Assembly (NCBI GenBank): GCA_001898255.1
Contig: MKTK01000029.1
Coordinates: 72,370-126,630, forward strand
DNA: 54,261 bases
DNA from: Chryseobacterium sp. 39-10
Lineage (GTDB): Bacteria > Bacteroidota > Bacteroidia > Flavobacteriales > Weeksellaceae
Reading direction: 5' to 3'
Position numbers and translations under genes: made by a program. The first letter of the stretch is position 1; every line of letters begins with the position of its first letter. Positions 18,883 to 27,904 of this stretch are shown here, piece after piece. The notes beneath the pieces were generated by a model that did not search any database, was not told the DNA's origin, and saw only the letters and a program-made list of their open reading frames with translations.

Positions 18883-19332
18883 ATGTCTGAAATAAAAAAG
18901 CGACTTTCTGTTATTTTAGAAAGCCCAAACCAAAAAGCCGAAGATCAATTAAGAAAAATTTGCCATTTGCTGGATCAGGAAAAAGATTATTTCAACTGGA
19001 CCGGTTTTTATTTTCGAAACGGTGACAAAGAAGAATTAGTGATAGGACCCTATGTGGGTGCCAAAACCGACCATACCGTCATCCCTTTCGGCAAAGGAAT
19101 CTGCGGACAAGTAGCGGTTTCCAATGAAACTTTTGTGGTGCCGGATGTCTCGCTGCAAGACAATTATTTAAGTTGCTCCATCGACACGAAATCGGAGATT
19201 GTAGTCCCCATTTTTAAAGACGGAAAAAATATCGGCCAGATTGATATCGACTCACACAAGACAGATCCTTTTACTAAGGAAGACCGCGAAATGCTGGAGT
19301 GGTTGTGTGGCGAGGTAGCCAAAATTCTCTAA
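18883..19332 (+). CDS. GAF-domain protein, free methionine-R-sulfoxide reductase-like
   Basis: A 149-residue single GAF domain close to the fRMsr (MsrC/YebR) family, which reduces free Met-R-sulfoxide. Supporting segments are FNWTGFYFRNGDKEELVIGP, FGKGICGQVAVSN, VVPDVSLQDNYLSC, SEIVVPIFKDGKNIGQIDID and the C-terminal DREMLEWLCGEVAKIL. Of the three active-site cysteines known for the E. coli enzyme, two are visible here (Cys74 and Cys98). The third position reads AKTDHTVIP without a Cys, so the redox mechanism may differ or the protein may be a ligand sensor. Confidence 0.8.
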   Translation: MSEIKKRLSVILESPNQKAEDQLRKICHLLDQEKDYFNWTGFYFRNGDKEELVIGPYVGAKTDHTVIPFGKGICGQVAVSNETFVVPDVSLQDNYLSCSIDTKSEIVVPIFKDGKNIGQIDIDSHKTDPFTKEDREMLEWLCGEVAKIL

Positions 19333-19349
19333 TAAATTGATGGTCAATT

Positions 19350-19389
19350 AATAAAAAATATCCCAGTTATAGTAATGACCGGGATATTT
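19350..19389. terminator. Convergent terminator between GAF and E2 genes
   Basis: AAATATCCC (19356-19364) pairs perfectly with GGGATATTT (19381-19389); the loop can extend the stem by five more pairs around AGTA. The T-run is best on the minus strand, so it mainly serves the E2 gene, but it can also stop the + strand GAF transcript. Confidence 0.75.
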
Positions 19390-19494
19390 GTTAATTGCAT
19401 CCGAATTAATTTCGTGGTTGTTAAGGAAAAATCAATTCAATGACTGCTTCTGAGCCCATACCTTTACAAAATTCAATGATGGGCTTATCAGTTG

Positions 19495-20817
19495 CTAAAT
19501 TTCAGTATTCATGTCCCAGTTTTGAAGATAATCATGAACATGTTTTAAGAACATGCCTCCCAACGAACCATCAACCACACGATGATCGTAAGAATGAGAC
19601 ATAAACATGAGCTGACGAATAGCAATTACATCGCCATCTTTGGTTTCCAAAACGGCAGGTTTCTTTACAATAGCACCGATGGCCAAAATCGCCACCTGAG
19701 GCTGCGGAATGATAGGCGTTCCCATTAAATTACCAAAACTGCCGACATTGGAAATGGTATAGGTTGCACCTTGTGTATCTTCCGGCCGTAGTTTTTTATT
19801 TCTTGCCCTATATGCCAAATCATTAATGGCTTTGGCCAAGCCAGATAACGAGAGCTGATCGGCATTTTTAATAACAGGAACAATAAGGTTTCCATCGGGC
19901 AATGCAGTTGCCATACCAATATTGATGTTTTTCTTTTTAATGATTTTATCGCCGTCCACGGAAACATTGATCATCGGGAAATCCTGAATTGCTTTTACCA
20001 CTGCCTTTACAAAAATCGGCATAAAAGTGAGTTTCTCACCTTCGCGCTTCTCAAAAATATCCTTCTGTTTTGCACGCCATCTTACCACATTCGTCACATC
20101 CGATTCTATGAAAGAAGTCACGTGAGGGGAAATGCGCTTCGAATTGACCATGGCATCAGCAATAATTTTTCTAACCCTATCCATCTGAATCACCTCATCC
20201 CCTTCTGCCACAACAACTGGAGTGGCAACAGGTGCCGGCGAAACCTTGTTGTCTGCCGCTGCTGAAACAGATTGTGTAACCGTCTGATGTTTTCCGCGAT
20301 TGGCAACAAAAGCCAGTATATCTTCTTTGGTAATACGCCCCTCCAAACCGCTTCCGGAGATGGATTGCAACTCGCTTTCAGAAATTTTTTCCTCTTTGGC
20401 AATCGACTTTACCAATGGTGATAAATACAATTCACCGGACAGCGCAACCGCGCCCGATTGCTCCAAAGGCAGCTCTAATGATTTGATTTCTTCTGCTGAA
20501 GGTTGAGGAATCTCATCGGCTACTTGATGAATAGATTTTGGTTCTTGCGGCTGTTCTGCAACTGCTTCTCCTTCACCATCAATATCCAGAATAGCAATCA
20601 CTTCACCCACTTTTGCAATTTCATCTTTCTGTTTAAGAATTTTCACAATCTTCCCCGAAACAGGCGTCGGCACGTCAGAATCCACTTTATCGGTTGCAAT
20701 TTCTACCACGGAATCGTCTTCTTTTACCACATCACCTTCCGCAACCAACCAGCTGATGATAGTTGCTTCCATAACTCCTTCTCCCATGGAAGGTAATAGT
20801 AATTTATATTCTGCCAT
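19495..20817 (-). CDS. 2-oxoacid dehydrogenase E2 (dihydrolipoyl acyltransferase)
   Basis: A 440-residue E2 core subunit. An N-terminal lipoyl domain (residues 1-75) has the lipoyl Lys in EIATDKVDSDVP. An acidic/Pro linker leads to the E1/E3-binding domain (LSPLVKSIAKEEKISESELQ, GSGLEGRITKEDIL, about residues 130-175). The C-terminal acyltransferase domain ends with the catalytic HRVVDG motif. Sequence alone does not say whether the substrate is pyruvate, 2-oxoglutarate or branched-chain; no E1 or E3 gene is adjacent. The single lipoyl domain and length fit branched-chain or generic E2. Confidence 0.9.
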   Translation of the reverse strand: MAEYKLLLPSMGEGVMEATIISWLVAEGDVVKEDDSVVEIATDKVDSDVPTPVSGKIVKILKQKDEIAKVGEVIAILDIDGEGEAVAEQPQEPKSIHQVADEIPQPSAEEIKSLELPLEQSGAVALSGELYLSPLVKSIAKEEKISESELQSISGSGLEGRITKEDILAFVANRGKHQTVTQSVSAAADNKVSPAPVATPVVVAEGDEVIQMDRVRKIIADAMVNSKRISPHVTSFIESDVTNVVRWRAKQKDIFEKREGEKLTFMPIFVKAVVKAIQDFPMINVSVDGDKIIKKKNINIGMATALPDGNLIVPVIKNADQLSLSGLAKAINDLAYRARNKKLRPEDTQGATYTISNVGSFGNLMGTPIIPQPQVAILAIGAIVKKPAVLETKDGDVIAIRQLMFMSHSYDHRVVDGSLGGMFLKHVHDYLQNWDMNTEI

Positions 20818-20837
20818 TTTATTCTTTTGGATTTCTA

Positions 20838-20845
20838 CAAAGATA
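20838..20845 (-). promoter_or_regulatory. -7 box for E2 gene
   Basis: Minus strand TATCTTTG, a TAnnTTTG match 20 nt from the ATG. A T-rich -33 candidate lies about 18 nt upstream. Confidence 0.5.
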
Positions 20846-20963
20846 AAATATTCTTAAACATCTAAAAATTTTCGGTAAAAAATTGTGAATTTCATAATTC
20901 GCAATAGATTGAGCAGCTGGATACTTTTATCATTATTTTTTTTAATCAATTGATATAAAGTAC

Positions 20964-20971
20964 TATATTTG
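20964..20971 (+). promoter_or_regulatory. -7 box for M36 peptidase gene
   Basis: TATATTTG within AAAGTACTATATTTG, the same 15-mer as at the tRNA-Arg promoter. It predicts a leader of about 175 nt before the ATG at 21153. That leader is AT-rich; I see no riboswitch or terminator in it. The rest of the 335-bp gap (20846-20963) holds nothing I can name. Confidence 0.5.
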
Positions 20972-21152
20972 TTGATCATGAAAATGTGACGCATTAGTAC
21001 ATTTTGCAAAAAATTATTATAATTTTATTATTAAATTTCGGGTGAGAACTGCTAATTGGAGGTATTTCTTCTCATTTATTATTAAAATTATTTTATGGCA
21101 TCATTATCAAGTTCATTATAAAAACATTAAAATACTAATAAAAAAACAACCT

Positions 21153-23762
21153 ATGAAACACACCAGACTTCTTAGTGCGGCAGCTTTAGCATTTTGTGCA
21201 ATATCGCTGCAGGCACAGGACTTTAGAGGTTTAATTGCTGATTATATGGCACAGTCGCCGGAATTCAGATTAACCCAGAATGAGAACCGATCGTTTGTGA
21301 TCAAAAACGAGGACAACTCGAAAAGTTTGCGCGGTACCATACTACAGATTCAACAAGTGTACAATAAAATTCCGGTATTTGGTTCCGTAGCAAGTGCTTT
21401 GGTACAGGACAACAAGGTGGTTTATTTTACTGACAATTTTCAGAAAAGTGCTGCTGGAACCGCTGCTGCAGTGAGCCAGAATGCGGCTCAGGTTTTTGAG
21501 AAAGTTCAGCAACAAATGAATCTGGGAAGTACTTATTCTTTTGATCCAAAGGTTGAAAACTCAGTGATCAACAAGTTAGTGTACATGCCCGTTAACAATG
21601 AGTTAAGGTTGGCATACGAATACGAATTTGCCGAAAAAGACAGCGATAATTATTGGAATATTGTTGCCGACATCAATACGGGTGAAATTCTTTCGCGGCA
21701 AAATTTAACTTTAAGTTGCTCCTTCACCGATCATCCTTATGGAAGACATCAGCATGAAGATGATGCTGAGCATCAGTTTGTGGGACCTATCCTTCATTCA
21801 GATGATGTTGAGCAGTCAACTTTCATTGCTCCGAGTAACGCAACCTATAATGTTTTCAAATTTCCATTAGAAGCGCCTTCTTTCGGAAAAAGATCAATAG
21901 TTTCTAATCCGTGGGATCTTACTGCCTCGCCAGAAGGATGGCATTCTACCATTAACAACTCCTACACCATCACGAGAGGAAACAACGTGTATGCCTATGT
22001 GGATGCCAATTCCACCAACGCCGTGGGTAACGTTGCAGATGGTGGTTCTTCTTTAAATTTTGACTTTCCGCTTGATGTAAACAGCCCTTATTTGCTTTAT
22101 GAAAAAGCGGCCATTACCAACCTTTTCTATGCGAATAACATGATTCATGATATTATGTATAAATTTGGTTTTAATGAAGCGGCTAGAAACTTTCAGACCA
22201 ATAACTTTGGAAAAGGAGGAAGTGGTAATGATGCTGTTTTGGCAGAGGCCAGAGATGGCAGCACAAAATCGAGCATGAACCTGAACAATGCGAACTTCAA
22301 TACTCCTTCGGATGGATCCGCAGGTAGAATGCAGATGTATCTTTGGAATCCAAAGTATATTAATCGGCTATTCTTTAATACACAGCTAACAAGTTTGTAT
22401 CCTAACACACAACAAGCATCTTTCGGCCCGCTGCTTAATGCAACAGGGGTAACCGGAGATTTAGAAAAAACAACACCTACAGATGGTTGTTCGGCTATTA
22501 GCGAAGATCTCACTGGGAAAATTGGCCTTATTGTAAACAGTACCGGCTGTAATTTCACTACAAAGGTTAAAAACGCCCAATTGAAAGGTGCAAAAGGTGT
22601 GGTGATTTATAACCCCTCCACCATTACTAATTTTGGACAAATGACGGGTTCAGATTCATCCATAACCATTCCTTCTATTCTTGTAGAGAGTGCAACAGGA
22701 ACATCCATTTTATCAAAAATGGCCAGTGCAACAGTAAATGTGACGTTAAAAGACGACAAACAGCAGTATGTCTACATCGATGGCGACCTGGACAACGGTA
22801 TCATCATTCATGAATATGGCCATGGAGTTTCTAACCGAAATACGGGTAACGGTTATAGCTGTCTCAGCTCTTCGAATAGCAATGAACAAATGGGCGAAGG
22901 TTGGTCCGACTTTTTTGCTTTAATGCTCACCAACCGACCGGGCGACAATGCTTCTGTTCCGCGAGGGATTGGTACATTCGCAAAGAACCAGCCAATCGAT
23001 GGAATCGGTATAAGACCTGCAAAATACTCTCCCAATTTTAACATCAACAATTATACGTATGCGAAAACAAACGGCATGCATTATGTGAACCAGTATGGAG
23101 AAACCGTTCCTCACGTCCACAGTATAGGATTCATTTGGGCCACCATGCTTTGGGATTTGCATTGGAACTATGTAGAAAAATATGGATACAGCTCGGTGGT
23201 AACCAACAATATGAATTCTGGAAGTGCAAAAGTATTGCAAGTGGTTATGGACGGATTAAAATTGCAAGGTTGCAACCCATCATTTGTTGCTGGCAGAAAT
23301 GCAATTATTGCAGCTGATCAGGCAGCAACCAACGGTGCAAACAAATGTTTGATCTGGTTAACTTTTGCCAAGCGAGGCCTTGGTGTAAATGCCAATCCTG
23401 GTTTAATTAAACCCGTAAGTTCCAGTGCTACTAATGTAATTGCCGCATTAAACGACCAGGTGGAAGATTTTACATACCCAGCAGAATGCACCCCACTTGC
23501 CGCTGCAGAAACCAATGCCGGTAGAGGAGTCACTTTATTTCCTAATCCTGCCAAGAATGAGATTTTCTTTAAAACATTGGCGAAAACACAAGGAAAAGTG
23601 TTCGTTACCGTTTACGATCTCTCTGGAAAACTGGTATTGCAAGACAAAATCGACTTAAACAGCAATTCGCTGAACACCTCATCTCTAAGCAATGGAGTGT
23701 ATATGGTGAAAGGTGAAGGAATGGGCGTTCAGTTCACTGAAAAAGTAGTGATCAACAAATAA
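21153..23762 (+). CDS. Secreted M36 (fungalysin-like) metallopeptidase, T9SS cargo
   Basis: An 869-residue exported zinc protease. It has a signal peptide (MKHTRLLSAAALAFCAISLQ, then AQ), an FTP/PepSY-type propeptide region (about 25-190), the M36 catalytic domain with zinc motif HEYGH at 553-557 and downstream EGWSDFFALML, and a PA-like insert between the two catalytic lobes (TDGCSAISEDLTGKIGLIVN, KNAQLKGAKGVVIYN). The last 80 residues form a type A T9SS sorting domain (VTLFPNPAKNEIFF to FTEKVVINK), so it should cross the outer membrane by type IX secretion. The start was moved from a GTG at 21042 to the ATG that begins the signal peptide. Confidence 0.92.
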   Translation: MKHTRLLSAAALAFCAISLQAQDFRGLIADYMAQSPEFRLTQNENRSFVIKNEDNSKSLRGTILQIQQVYNKIPVFGSVASALVQDNKVVYFTDNFQKSAAGTAAAVSQNAAQVFEKVQQQMNLGSTYSFDPKVENSVINKLVYMPVNNELRLAYEYEFAEKDSDNYWNIVADINTGEILSRQNLTLSCSFTDHPYGRHQHEDDAEHQFVGPILHSDDVEQSTFIAPSNATYNVFKFPLEAPSFGKRSIVSNPWDLTASPEGWHSTINNSYTITRGNNVYAYVDANSTNAVGNVADGGSSLNFDFPLDVNSPYLLYEKAAITNLFYANNMIHDIMYKFGFNEAARNFQTNNFGKGGSGNDAVLAEARDGSTKSSMNLNNANFNTPSDGSAGRMQMYLWNPKYINRLFFNTQLTSLYPNTQQASFGPLLNATGVTGDLEKTTPTDGCSAISEDLTGKIGLIVNSTGCNFTTKVKNAQLKGAKGVVIYNPSTITNFGQMTGSDSSITIPSILVESATGTSILSKMASATVNVTLKDDKQQYVYIDGDLDNGIIIHEYGHGVSNRNTGNGYSCLSSSNSNEQMGEGWSDFFALMLTNRPGDNASVPRGIGTFAKNQPIDGIGIRPAKYSPNFNINNYTYAKTNGMHYVNQYGETVPHVHSIGFIWATMLWDLHWNYVEKYGYSSVVTNNMNSGSAKVLQVVMDGLKLQGCNPSFVAGRNAIIAADQAATNGANKCLIWLTFAKRGLGVNANPGLIKPVSSSATNVIAALNDQVEDFTYPAECTPLAAAETNAGRGVTLFPNPAKNEIFFKTLAKTQGKVFVTVYDLSGKLVLQDKIDLNSNSLNTSSLSNGVYMVKGEGMGVQFTEKVVINK

Positions 23763-23780
23763 TATTTCAATCTTTATTAA

Positions 23781-23813
23781 AAAAAAGCAGGAGAAAAATT
23801 CTTCTGCTTTTTT
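23781..23813. terminator. Bidirectional terminator between M36 and lipB
   Basis: An 11-bp stem (AAGCAGGAGAA with TTCTTCTGCTT, one wobble) is flanked by A and T runs, so both strands read as hairpin plus T-tract. It serves the convergent M36 and lipB genes; the lipB stop is 2 bp away. Confidence 0.9.
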
Positions 23814-23814
23814 G

Positions 23815-24567
23815 TTATTCTATAGTGAACGGCTGCAATCCAGAATATGCTTTTTTCATCTCAGCATCAAAAATATCGCAGAAGTGATGTAGAATTTTCG
23901 ATTTCACCTCCTCTACTTCTTGAGGAGAAAATGTGCGTTCCAATTCCCGTTGCAGCGAGGTGACTGCTTTTCCTTTAATTCCACATGGAATAATGTACTC
24001 AAAATAACGTAGATCGGTATTCACATTGAGTGCAAAACCGTGCATAGTAACCCATTTTGACGTTTTTACGCCCATAGCACAAATTTTTCTTGCGTAAGGT
24101 TTGCCCACATCCAGCCAAACACCGGTTTCGCCTTCGCTTCTTTCGCCTTTCAGGCCGTAATCTGCGATCACACGGATCATCACTTCTTCCAAATTTCGCA
24201 TGTACAAATGGATGTCAGATTTAAAATTATCCAAATCCAAAATTGGGTAACCAACAATTTGCCCAAAACCATGATAAGTAATATCGCCGCCACGGTTTGT
24301 ATGCACATACGTCGCGTTGATTTCCCTCAGCTTTTCAGAACTAATCAGCAGGTTTTCCTCGTGCCCCGATTTGCCGAGCGTGTACACATGCGGATGTTCA
24401 ACAAAAAGAAAATAATTCGGCGTAATATCTATAATTCCATCGGTACGATCTCGGTTGCTCAGTTTGAGTTCAATGATAGATTTCATTAAATTTTCCTGAT
24501 AATCAAATGCCTCCGAATAATTTTTTATTCCAATATCTTCAATAAGAATATTCCTGTTCTGCTCCAT
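23815..24567 (-). CDS. lipB: Octanoyltransferase LipB
   Basis: A 250-residue enzyme moving octanoyl from octanoyl-ACP to lipoyl domains, such as that of the E2 protein encoded 3 kb away. Family motifs are NRGGDITYHGFGQIVGYPILDL, VTMHGFALNVNTDL, and the active-site Cys and Lys in IIPCGIKGKAVTSL. The ATG at 24567 (MEQNRNILIEDIG) was chosen; a TTG four codons upstream lies inside the promoter box. No lipA is in the window. Confidence 0.94.
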   Translation of the reverse strand: MEQNRNILIEDIGIKNYSEAFDYQENLMKSIIELKLSNRDRTDGIIDITPNYFLFVEHPHVYTLGKSGHEENLLISSEKLREINATYVHTNRGGDITYHGFGQIVGYPILDLDNFKSDIHLYMRNLEEVMIRVIADYGLKGERSEGETGVWLDVGKPYARKICAMGVKTSKWVTMHGFALNVNTDLRYFEYIIPCGIKGKAVTSLQRELERTFSPQEVEEVKSKILHHFCDIFDAEMKKAYSGLQPFTIE

Positions 24568-24576
24568 TAAGAATTT

Positions 24577-24584
24577 CAAATATA
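24577..24584 (-). promoter_or_regulatory. -7 box for lipB
   Basis: Minus strand TATATTTG ending only 9 nt before the lipB ATG, predicting a very short 5' leader. Confidence 0.5.
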
Positions 24585-24944
24585 ATAATGACCAAAATTA
24601 TTAAAAATAAAAACATTATTCGGTGAATACAATCGCGGATTTTGATTTTCACCTTACTCTATTGTATCTTCTATTCAGCATAGATTTTACTGCCTCTACT
24701 CGCCAATTTACTTTTTGAGAAAGAAGAGTTTTTACTTACTGAATTTCACATTTTCCCTCTCTCCAACGCCTTTGACCCCTAGTAACAGCAAAAATTTTCA
24801 CTTCTTTTTTGATGAAAATCAACGCATGATTGCTGCAATCCTTAGTTAATTTATTAATAATCAACGAGAAAAAAAAATAGGTCGAAAAAGAATTTTTGAA
24901 TACTATTTTTAATCTAATTTAGTTTAGAATTTATTCAATAGTTG
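24585..24944. other. Intergenic stretch, lipB to outer-membrane protein
   Basis: A 360-bp AT-rich divergent spacer. I see no ORF of interest, no hairpin with T-run and no full TAnnTTTG box on the + strand (only TACTTTTTG, one base too long). The + strand promoter of the next gene is therefore not identified. Confidence 0.4.
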
Positions 24945-26396
24945 ATGATAAGACAATTCTGGTTTTGCGTAACCACCTGCTGTAATATAATGATTGCAGC
25001 TCAGAACAATTTTACCTTTAGTAATGATATTTACAGCGGCATTAATTCCGCAGTTTTATCACCCACCCATACCTTTATCAACCCTAACCCATGGGATATT
25101 AACCTCGCTTCTGCGGATATTCTATTTCATAATAATTATGGTTATATCTCTCAACAAAGTATTCTTGGATTGTCCCATGCCGACATTGTAGTCGCAACGC
25201 CACAAAAAAACATTACAGGCGAAAGCCAGCCCAATGTACTCGATTTTTACAATAAAAAAAACACTTCTTATGGGCTGTTTACCGATATTTTGGGACCCTC
25301 TTTTTCGATCAGCGCCAACATCAATAAGAAGAAGTTCGTTTTGGGCGCTTTTACACGATCAAGAGTGCAAAGTTCTTTTGAGGATTTTGATAATTATTTC
25401 CGCTTTGGAAATGATATGATGAAACAACCTCCGGTTTATGAAATGGATCCATTTTCCGGAAAGGTGATGAGCTGGAATGAACTCGGATTTAATGCCGCAA
25501 CAGCAATTTTTCCATACTCTGAAAAACAATGGATTATTGGTTTTAATCTAAAGTATGAAATGGGAATGGACGCAGTCAATATGGTGAGTCATCAACATAT
25601 TAAACTAACGGCCTCCGACCCTCCTTTCAATCCCTTCCAAGATCCCAGCAAAATGGATATCTACGCCTCCAACTACGATCTTTCTTTGCATTACATCACC
25701 AATTATAACTTTGAGAAAAAACGGTATGAATATCGGCAAAACGGCTCAGGACTTGGGCTAGATTTTGGCATAACCATGCTCGATAAAGAGCCAAATGAGG
25801 AACAATACAATTATCTGTTATCTCTCAATATGCTTGATTTGGGTTATATTAATTTCAACAAAGGCATTAATCATAGCTTCGCCAATGGAAATAAGATATG
25901 GCTCCAGAATAATCCGGAGCTTCAAAATAAAAGGTTTGAAAGTCCTGAACAATTTCTGAGACTTCTCAGCAAGGAAGCTTATGGCGACGAAAACAGGTCT
26001 TTTGTAGATAATGGTTTCAAAATTGGGTTGCCCACAAGTATTAACATTAATTACAGCCAAAGAATAAAAGAAAACCAGTTCTTAAATGTCAACTATGTTC
26101 AGCGTTTGTCCATTTTTGAAAACTCAATGAAGAAAAATAATATCATTAATGTAAATTATTCCGTTCAAAAAGCTGCATTGGGATATGGTTTATCAACCAG
26201 TTTATCAGAGTATAAAGACATCAATTTTGGTGGATATTTAAGGTGGGGACCGCTCATTATAGGCAGTGAAAATCTTTTACCTTTGCTCTTCAAACATCAA
26301 AAGCTTCATGCTGCGGCGTTTTACATGGCAATTAAGCTCTATCCATTTTGGGACAACGAAATGAAGCGGCACAGAAGACAAAAGTGTGGTTGCTAA
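24945..26396 (+). CDS. Outer-membrane beta-barrel protein (DUF5723-like)
   Basis: A 483-residue exported protein. A short signal peptide (MIRQFWFCVTTCCNIMIAAQ) leads to a mature protein of alternating hydrophobic strands. The N-terminal pattern (INSAVLSPTHTFINPNPWDINLASADILFHNNYGY, over residues 31-65) resembles the DUF5723/PorP-like outer-membrane proteins of Bacteroidota. The C terminus is unusual: after the barrel it ends in a basic KRHRRQKCGC tail with two Cys. Function unknown. The ATG at 24945 is preferred to the TTG one codon earlier. Confidence 0.6.
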   Translation: MIRQFWFCVTTCCNIMIAAQNNFTFSNDIYSGINSAVLSPTHTFINPNPWDINLASADILFHNNYGYISQQSILGLSHADIVVATPQKNITGESQPNVLDFYNKKNTSYGLFTDILGPSFSISANINKKKFVLGAFTRSRVQSSFEDFDNYFRFGNDMMKQPPVYEMDPFSGKVMSWNELGFNAATAIFPYSEKQWIIGFNLKYEMGMDAVNMVSHQHIKLTASDPPFNPFQDPSKMDIYASNYDLSLHYITNYNFEKKRYEYRQNGSGLGLDFGITMLDKEPNEEQYNYLLSLNMLDLGYINFNKGINHSFANGNKIWLQNNPELQNKRFESPEQFLRLLSKEAYGDENRSFVDNGFKIGLPTSININYSQRIKENQFLNVNYVQRLSIFENSMKKNNIINVNYSVQKAALGYGLSTSLSEYKDINFGGYLRWGPLIIGSENLLPLLFKHQKLHAAAFYMAIKLYPFWDNEMKRHRRQKCGC

Positions 26397-26427
26397 ACTG
26401 GGATTTCAATGGCTCAAGAAAGTTAGA

Positions 26428-26979
26428 TTAAAACGAATTGGAAGTTTGCGTTCTGATTGATGATCTGTTTCTTTCTTTTTCTTTATAGAATTTTTTATCG
26501 GCGACATACAATGTTTTATTGACCACACAAAATAACTTCTCTCCGTCTTTCGACCGCAATTCCGTTGTTTTTACAAAAGTATATTCTCCCAAATTCTTTA
26601 CATTTTCTTTGATTTCAGCAATCTCAGTATGATTAAATTCAAATTGAGCATAGACATCTTCTTTTGCAGGTCTTTTGAAAAAAATTTCGGCAGATTTATC
26701 CCAAACAACGTAACGACTATCGAGGATCTGCGTGAGCTGCACCATCGGAATGGGATCGACGGCGGAAAACAGGGAACCTCCAAATAAGGAACCGTTATAA
26801 TTTTTGTTTTTATAACTCAGCGGTATTTTGATAGCCACAAACGTAAAATCTTCAGAAACCGAGATTACTTTTGCAGTTGTTCGTCTGTACATCGGTGTCC
26901 AATTGAAAACTGGTCTAAAAAATTTGTGCAGCACATGGTATTTCTTACCTATTTCCGTTAATTTGGCGTAGATTGACAT
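26428..26979 (-). CDS. DUF4442 hotdog-fold protein
   Basis: A 183-residue protein of the DUF4442 family (thioesterase-like hotdog fold, related to the C-terminal domain of YiiD). Recognisable segments are the N-terminal KFFRPVFNWTPMYRRTTAKV, the hotdog helix NYNGSLFGGSLFSAVDPIPM and VWDKSAEIFFKRPAKEDVYA. No catalytic Asp/Glu can be assigned with confidence. Convergent with the barrel gene, upstream of which it ends by 31 bp. Confidence 0.78.
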   Translation of the reverse strand: MSIYAKLTEIGKKYHVLHKFFRPVFNWTPMYRRTTAKVISVSEDFTFVAIKIPLSYKNKNYNGSLFGGSLFSAVDPIPMVQLTQILDSRYVVWDKSAEIFFKRPAKEDVYAQFEFNHTEIAEIKENVKNLGEYTFVKTTELRSKDGEKLFCVVNKTLYVADKKFYKEKERNRSSIRTQTSNSF

Positions 26980-27059
26980 CCATAATTATTTGGACCAAAA
27001 TACATAATCCTACCGAAATAATGTTCCTTTTTCTCTGAGATAGTAGGCGATCAATAAGA

Positions 27060-27794
27060 TTATCGCTTAATTCCTTTGATAAAATCACTTGCTTTCACCT
27101 GCCAATCCGCATGATCCAGCAGAATTTTCACAAATGCAGTTCCTATAATTCCGCCTTGCGCTTTTTCGGTAACGGAATCGAATCCTTCTTTGTCTCTTAT
27201 TCCAAATCCGATGAATACTGGATTTTTTAGTGGAAGAGAAGCAATTCTGTTTAAATAGGTTTCATTCTTTAGTTGCGCTTTTTCATTTCCAGTGGTTGAG
27301 GAAGAACTTACGGCATACAAAAATCCTGAACTTAAAGAATCCAGATATCTAATACGCTCTTCCGAAGTTTCCGGCGTAATAAGAAAAGTAAAATTCAATC
27401 CATACTTATTCAGAATTTCGCCGTATTTTTTTTCAAATTCAATCGGTGGCAAATCCGGAATAATCAATCCTGAAACGCCTACTTCCTGACATTTCTTGCA
27501 GAAGTTTTCAAAACCGAACTGCAAAACCGGATTAAAATAACCCATCAAAACCTTCGGAATACTTACCGAATCTTTGATTTCAGCAAGTTGATCAAACAAT
27601 TTTTTAATGGTCATCCCGTTTTTTAATGCCAATGAATGTGCGTCCTGAATTACCGGTCCGTCCGCAACCGGATCCGAATACGGAATTCCGATTTCCATCC
27701 GATCTGCTCCGGCTTCCTGAATAAGTTGTGCCACTTTTCCGGTGTCTTCCAAATTGGGAATTCCGGCTGTGAAATATATGTTGAGTTTTTTCAT
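27060..27794 (-). CDS. trpA: Tryptophan synthase alpha chain
   Basis: A 244-residue TIM-barrel enzyme cleaving indole-3-glycerol phosphate to indole and G3P for channelling to TrpB. The catalytic Glu and Asp are in RMEIGIPYSDPVADGPVIQ. Other blocks are LMGYFNPVLQFGFENFC, GLIIPDLPPIEFE, and the phosphate-binding loops SSSSTTG and GFGIRDKEGF. Last gene of the trp operon, separated from trpB by a 110-bp spacer full of heptamer repeats. No convincing terminator follows. Confidence 0.96.
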   Translation of the reverse strand: MKKLNIYFTAGIPNLEDTGKVAQLIQEAGADRMEIGIPYSDPVADGPVIQDAHSLALKNGMTIKKLFDQLAEIKDSVSIPKVLMGYFNPVLQFGFENFCKKCQEVGVSGLIIPDLPPIEFEKKYGEILNKYGLNFTFLITPETSEERIRYLDSLSSGFLYAVSSSSTTGNEKAQLKNETYLNRIASLPLKNPVFIGFGIRDKEGFDSVTEKAQGGIIGTAFVKILLDHADWQVKASDFIKGIKR

Positions 27795-27799
27795 TTTAA

Positions 27800-27869
27800 T
27801 TAGATGTTAGATGTCAGAAGTTAGATGTTAGAAGTTAGAAGTTAGAAGTTAGATTTTAGAAGTTAGAAT
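27800..27869. repeat. Ten tandem heptamers TTAGAAG/TTAGATG in the trpB-trpA spacer
   Basis: Ten contiguous 7-mers on the + strand: TTAGATG x2, TCAGAAG, TTAGATG, TTAGAAG x3, TTAGATT, TTAGAAG, TTAGAAT. The unit AGAAGTTAGA (27858-27867) also has a perfect inverted partner TCTAACTTCT at 27904-27913 spanning the trpB stop, giving a 10-bp stem with a 36-nt loop in the mRNA. Confidence 0.9.
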
Positions 27870-27904
27870 TTAATTTTCGAATTGAGCATTCTACTATCTC
27901 ATCT

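Noticed and set aside
19453..19485. AGCCCAT/ATGGGCT inverted repeat behind the E2 gene
   Set aside because: A 7-bp stem with a 19-nt loop and no T-run; the stronger hairpin at 19356-19389 already explains termination.
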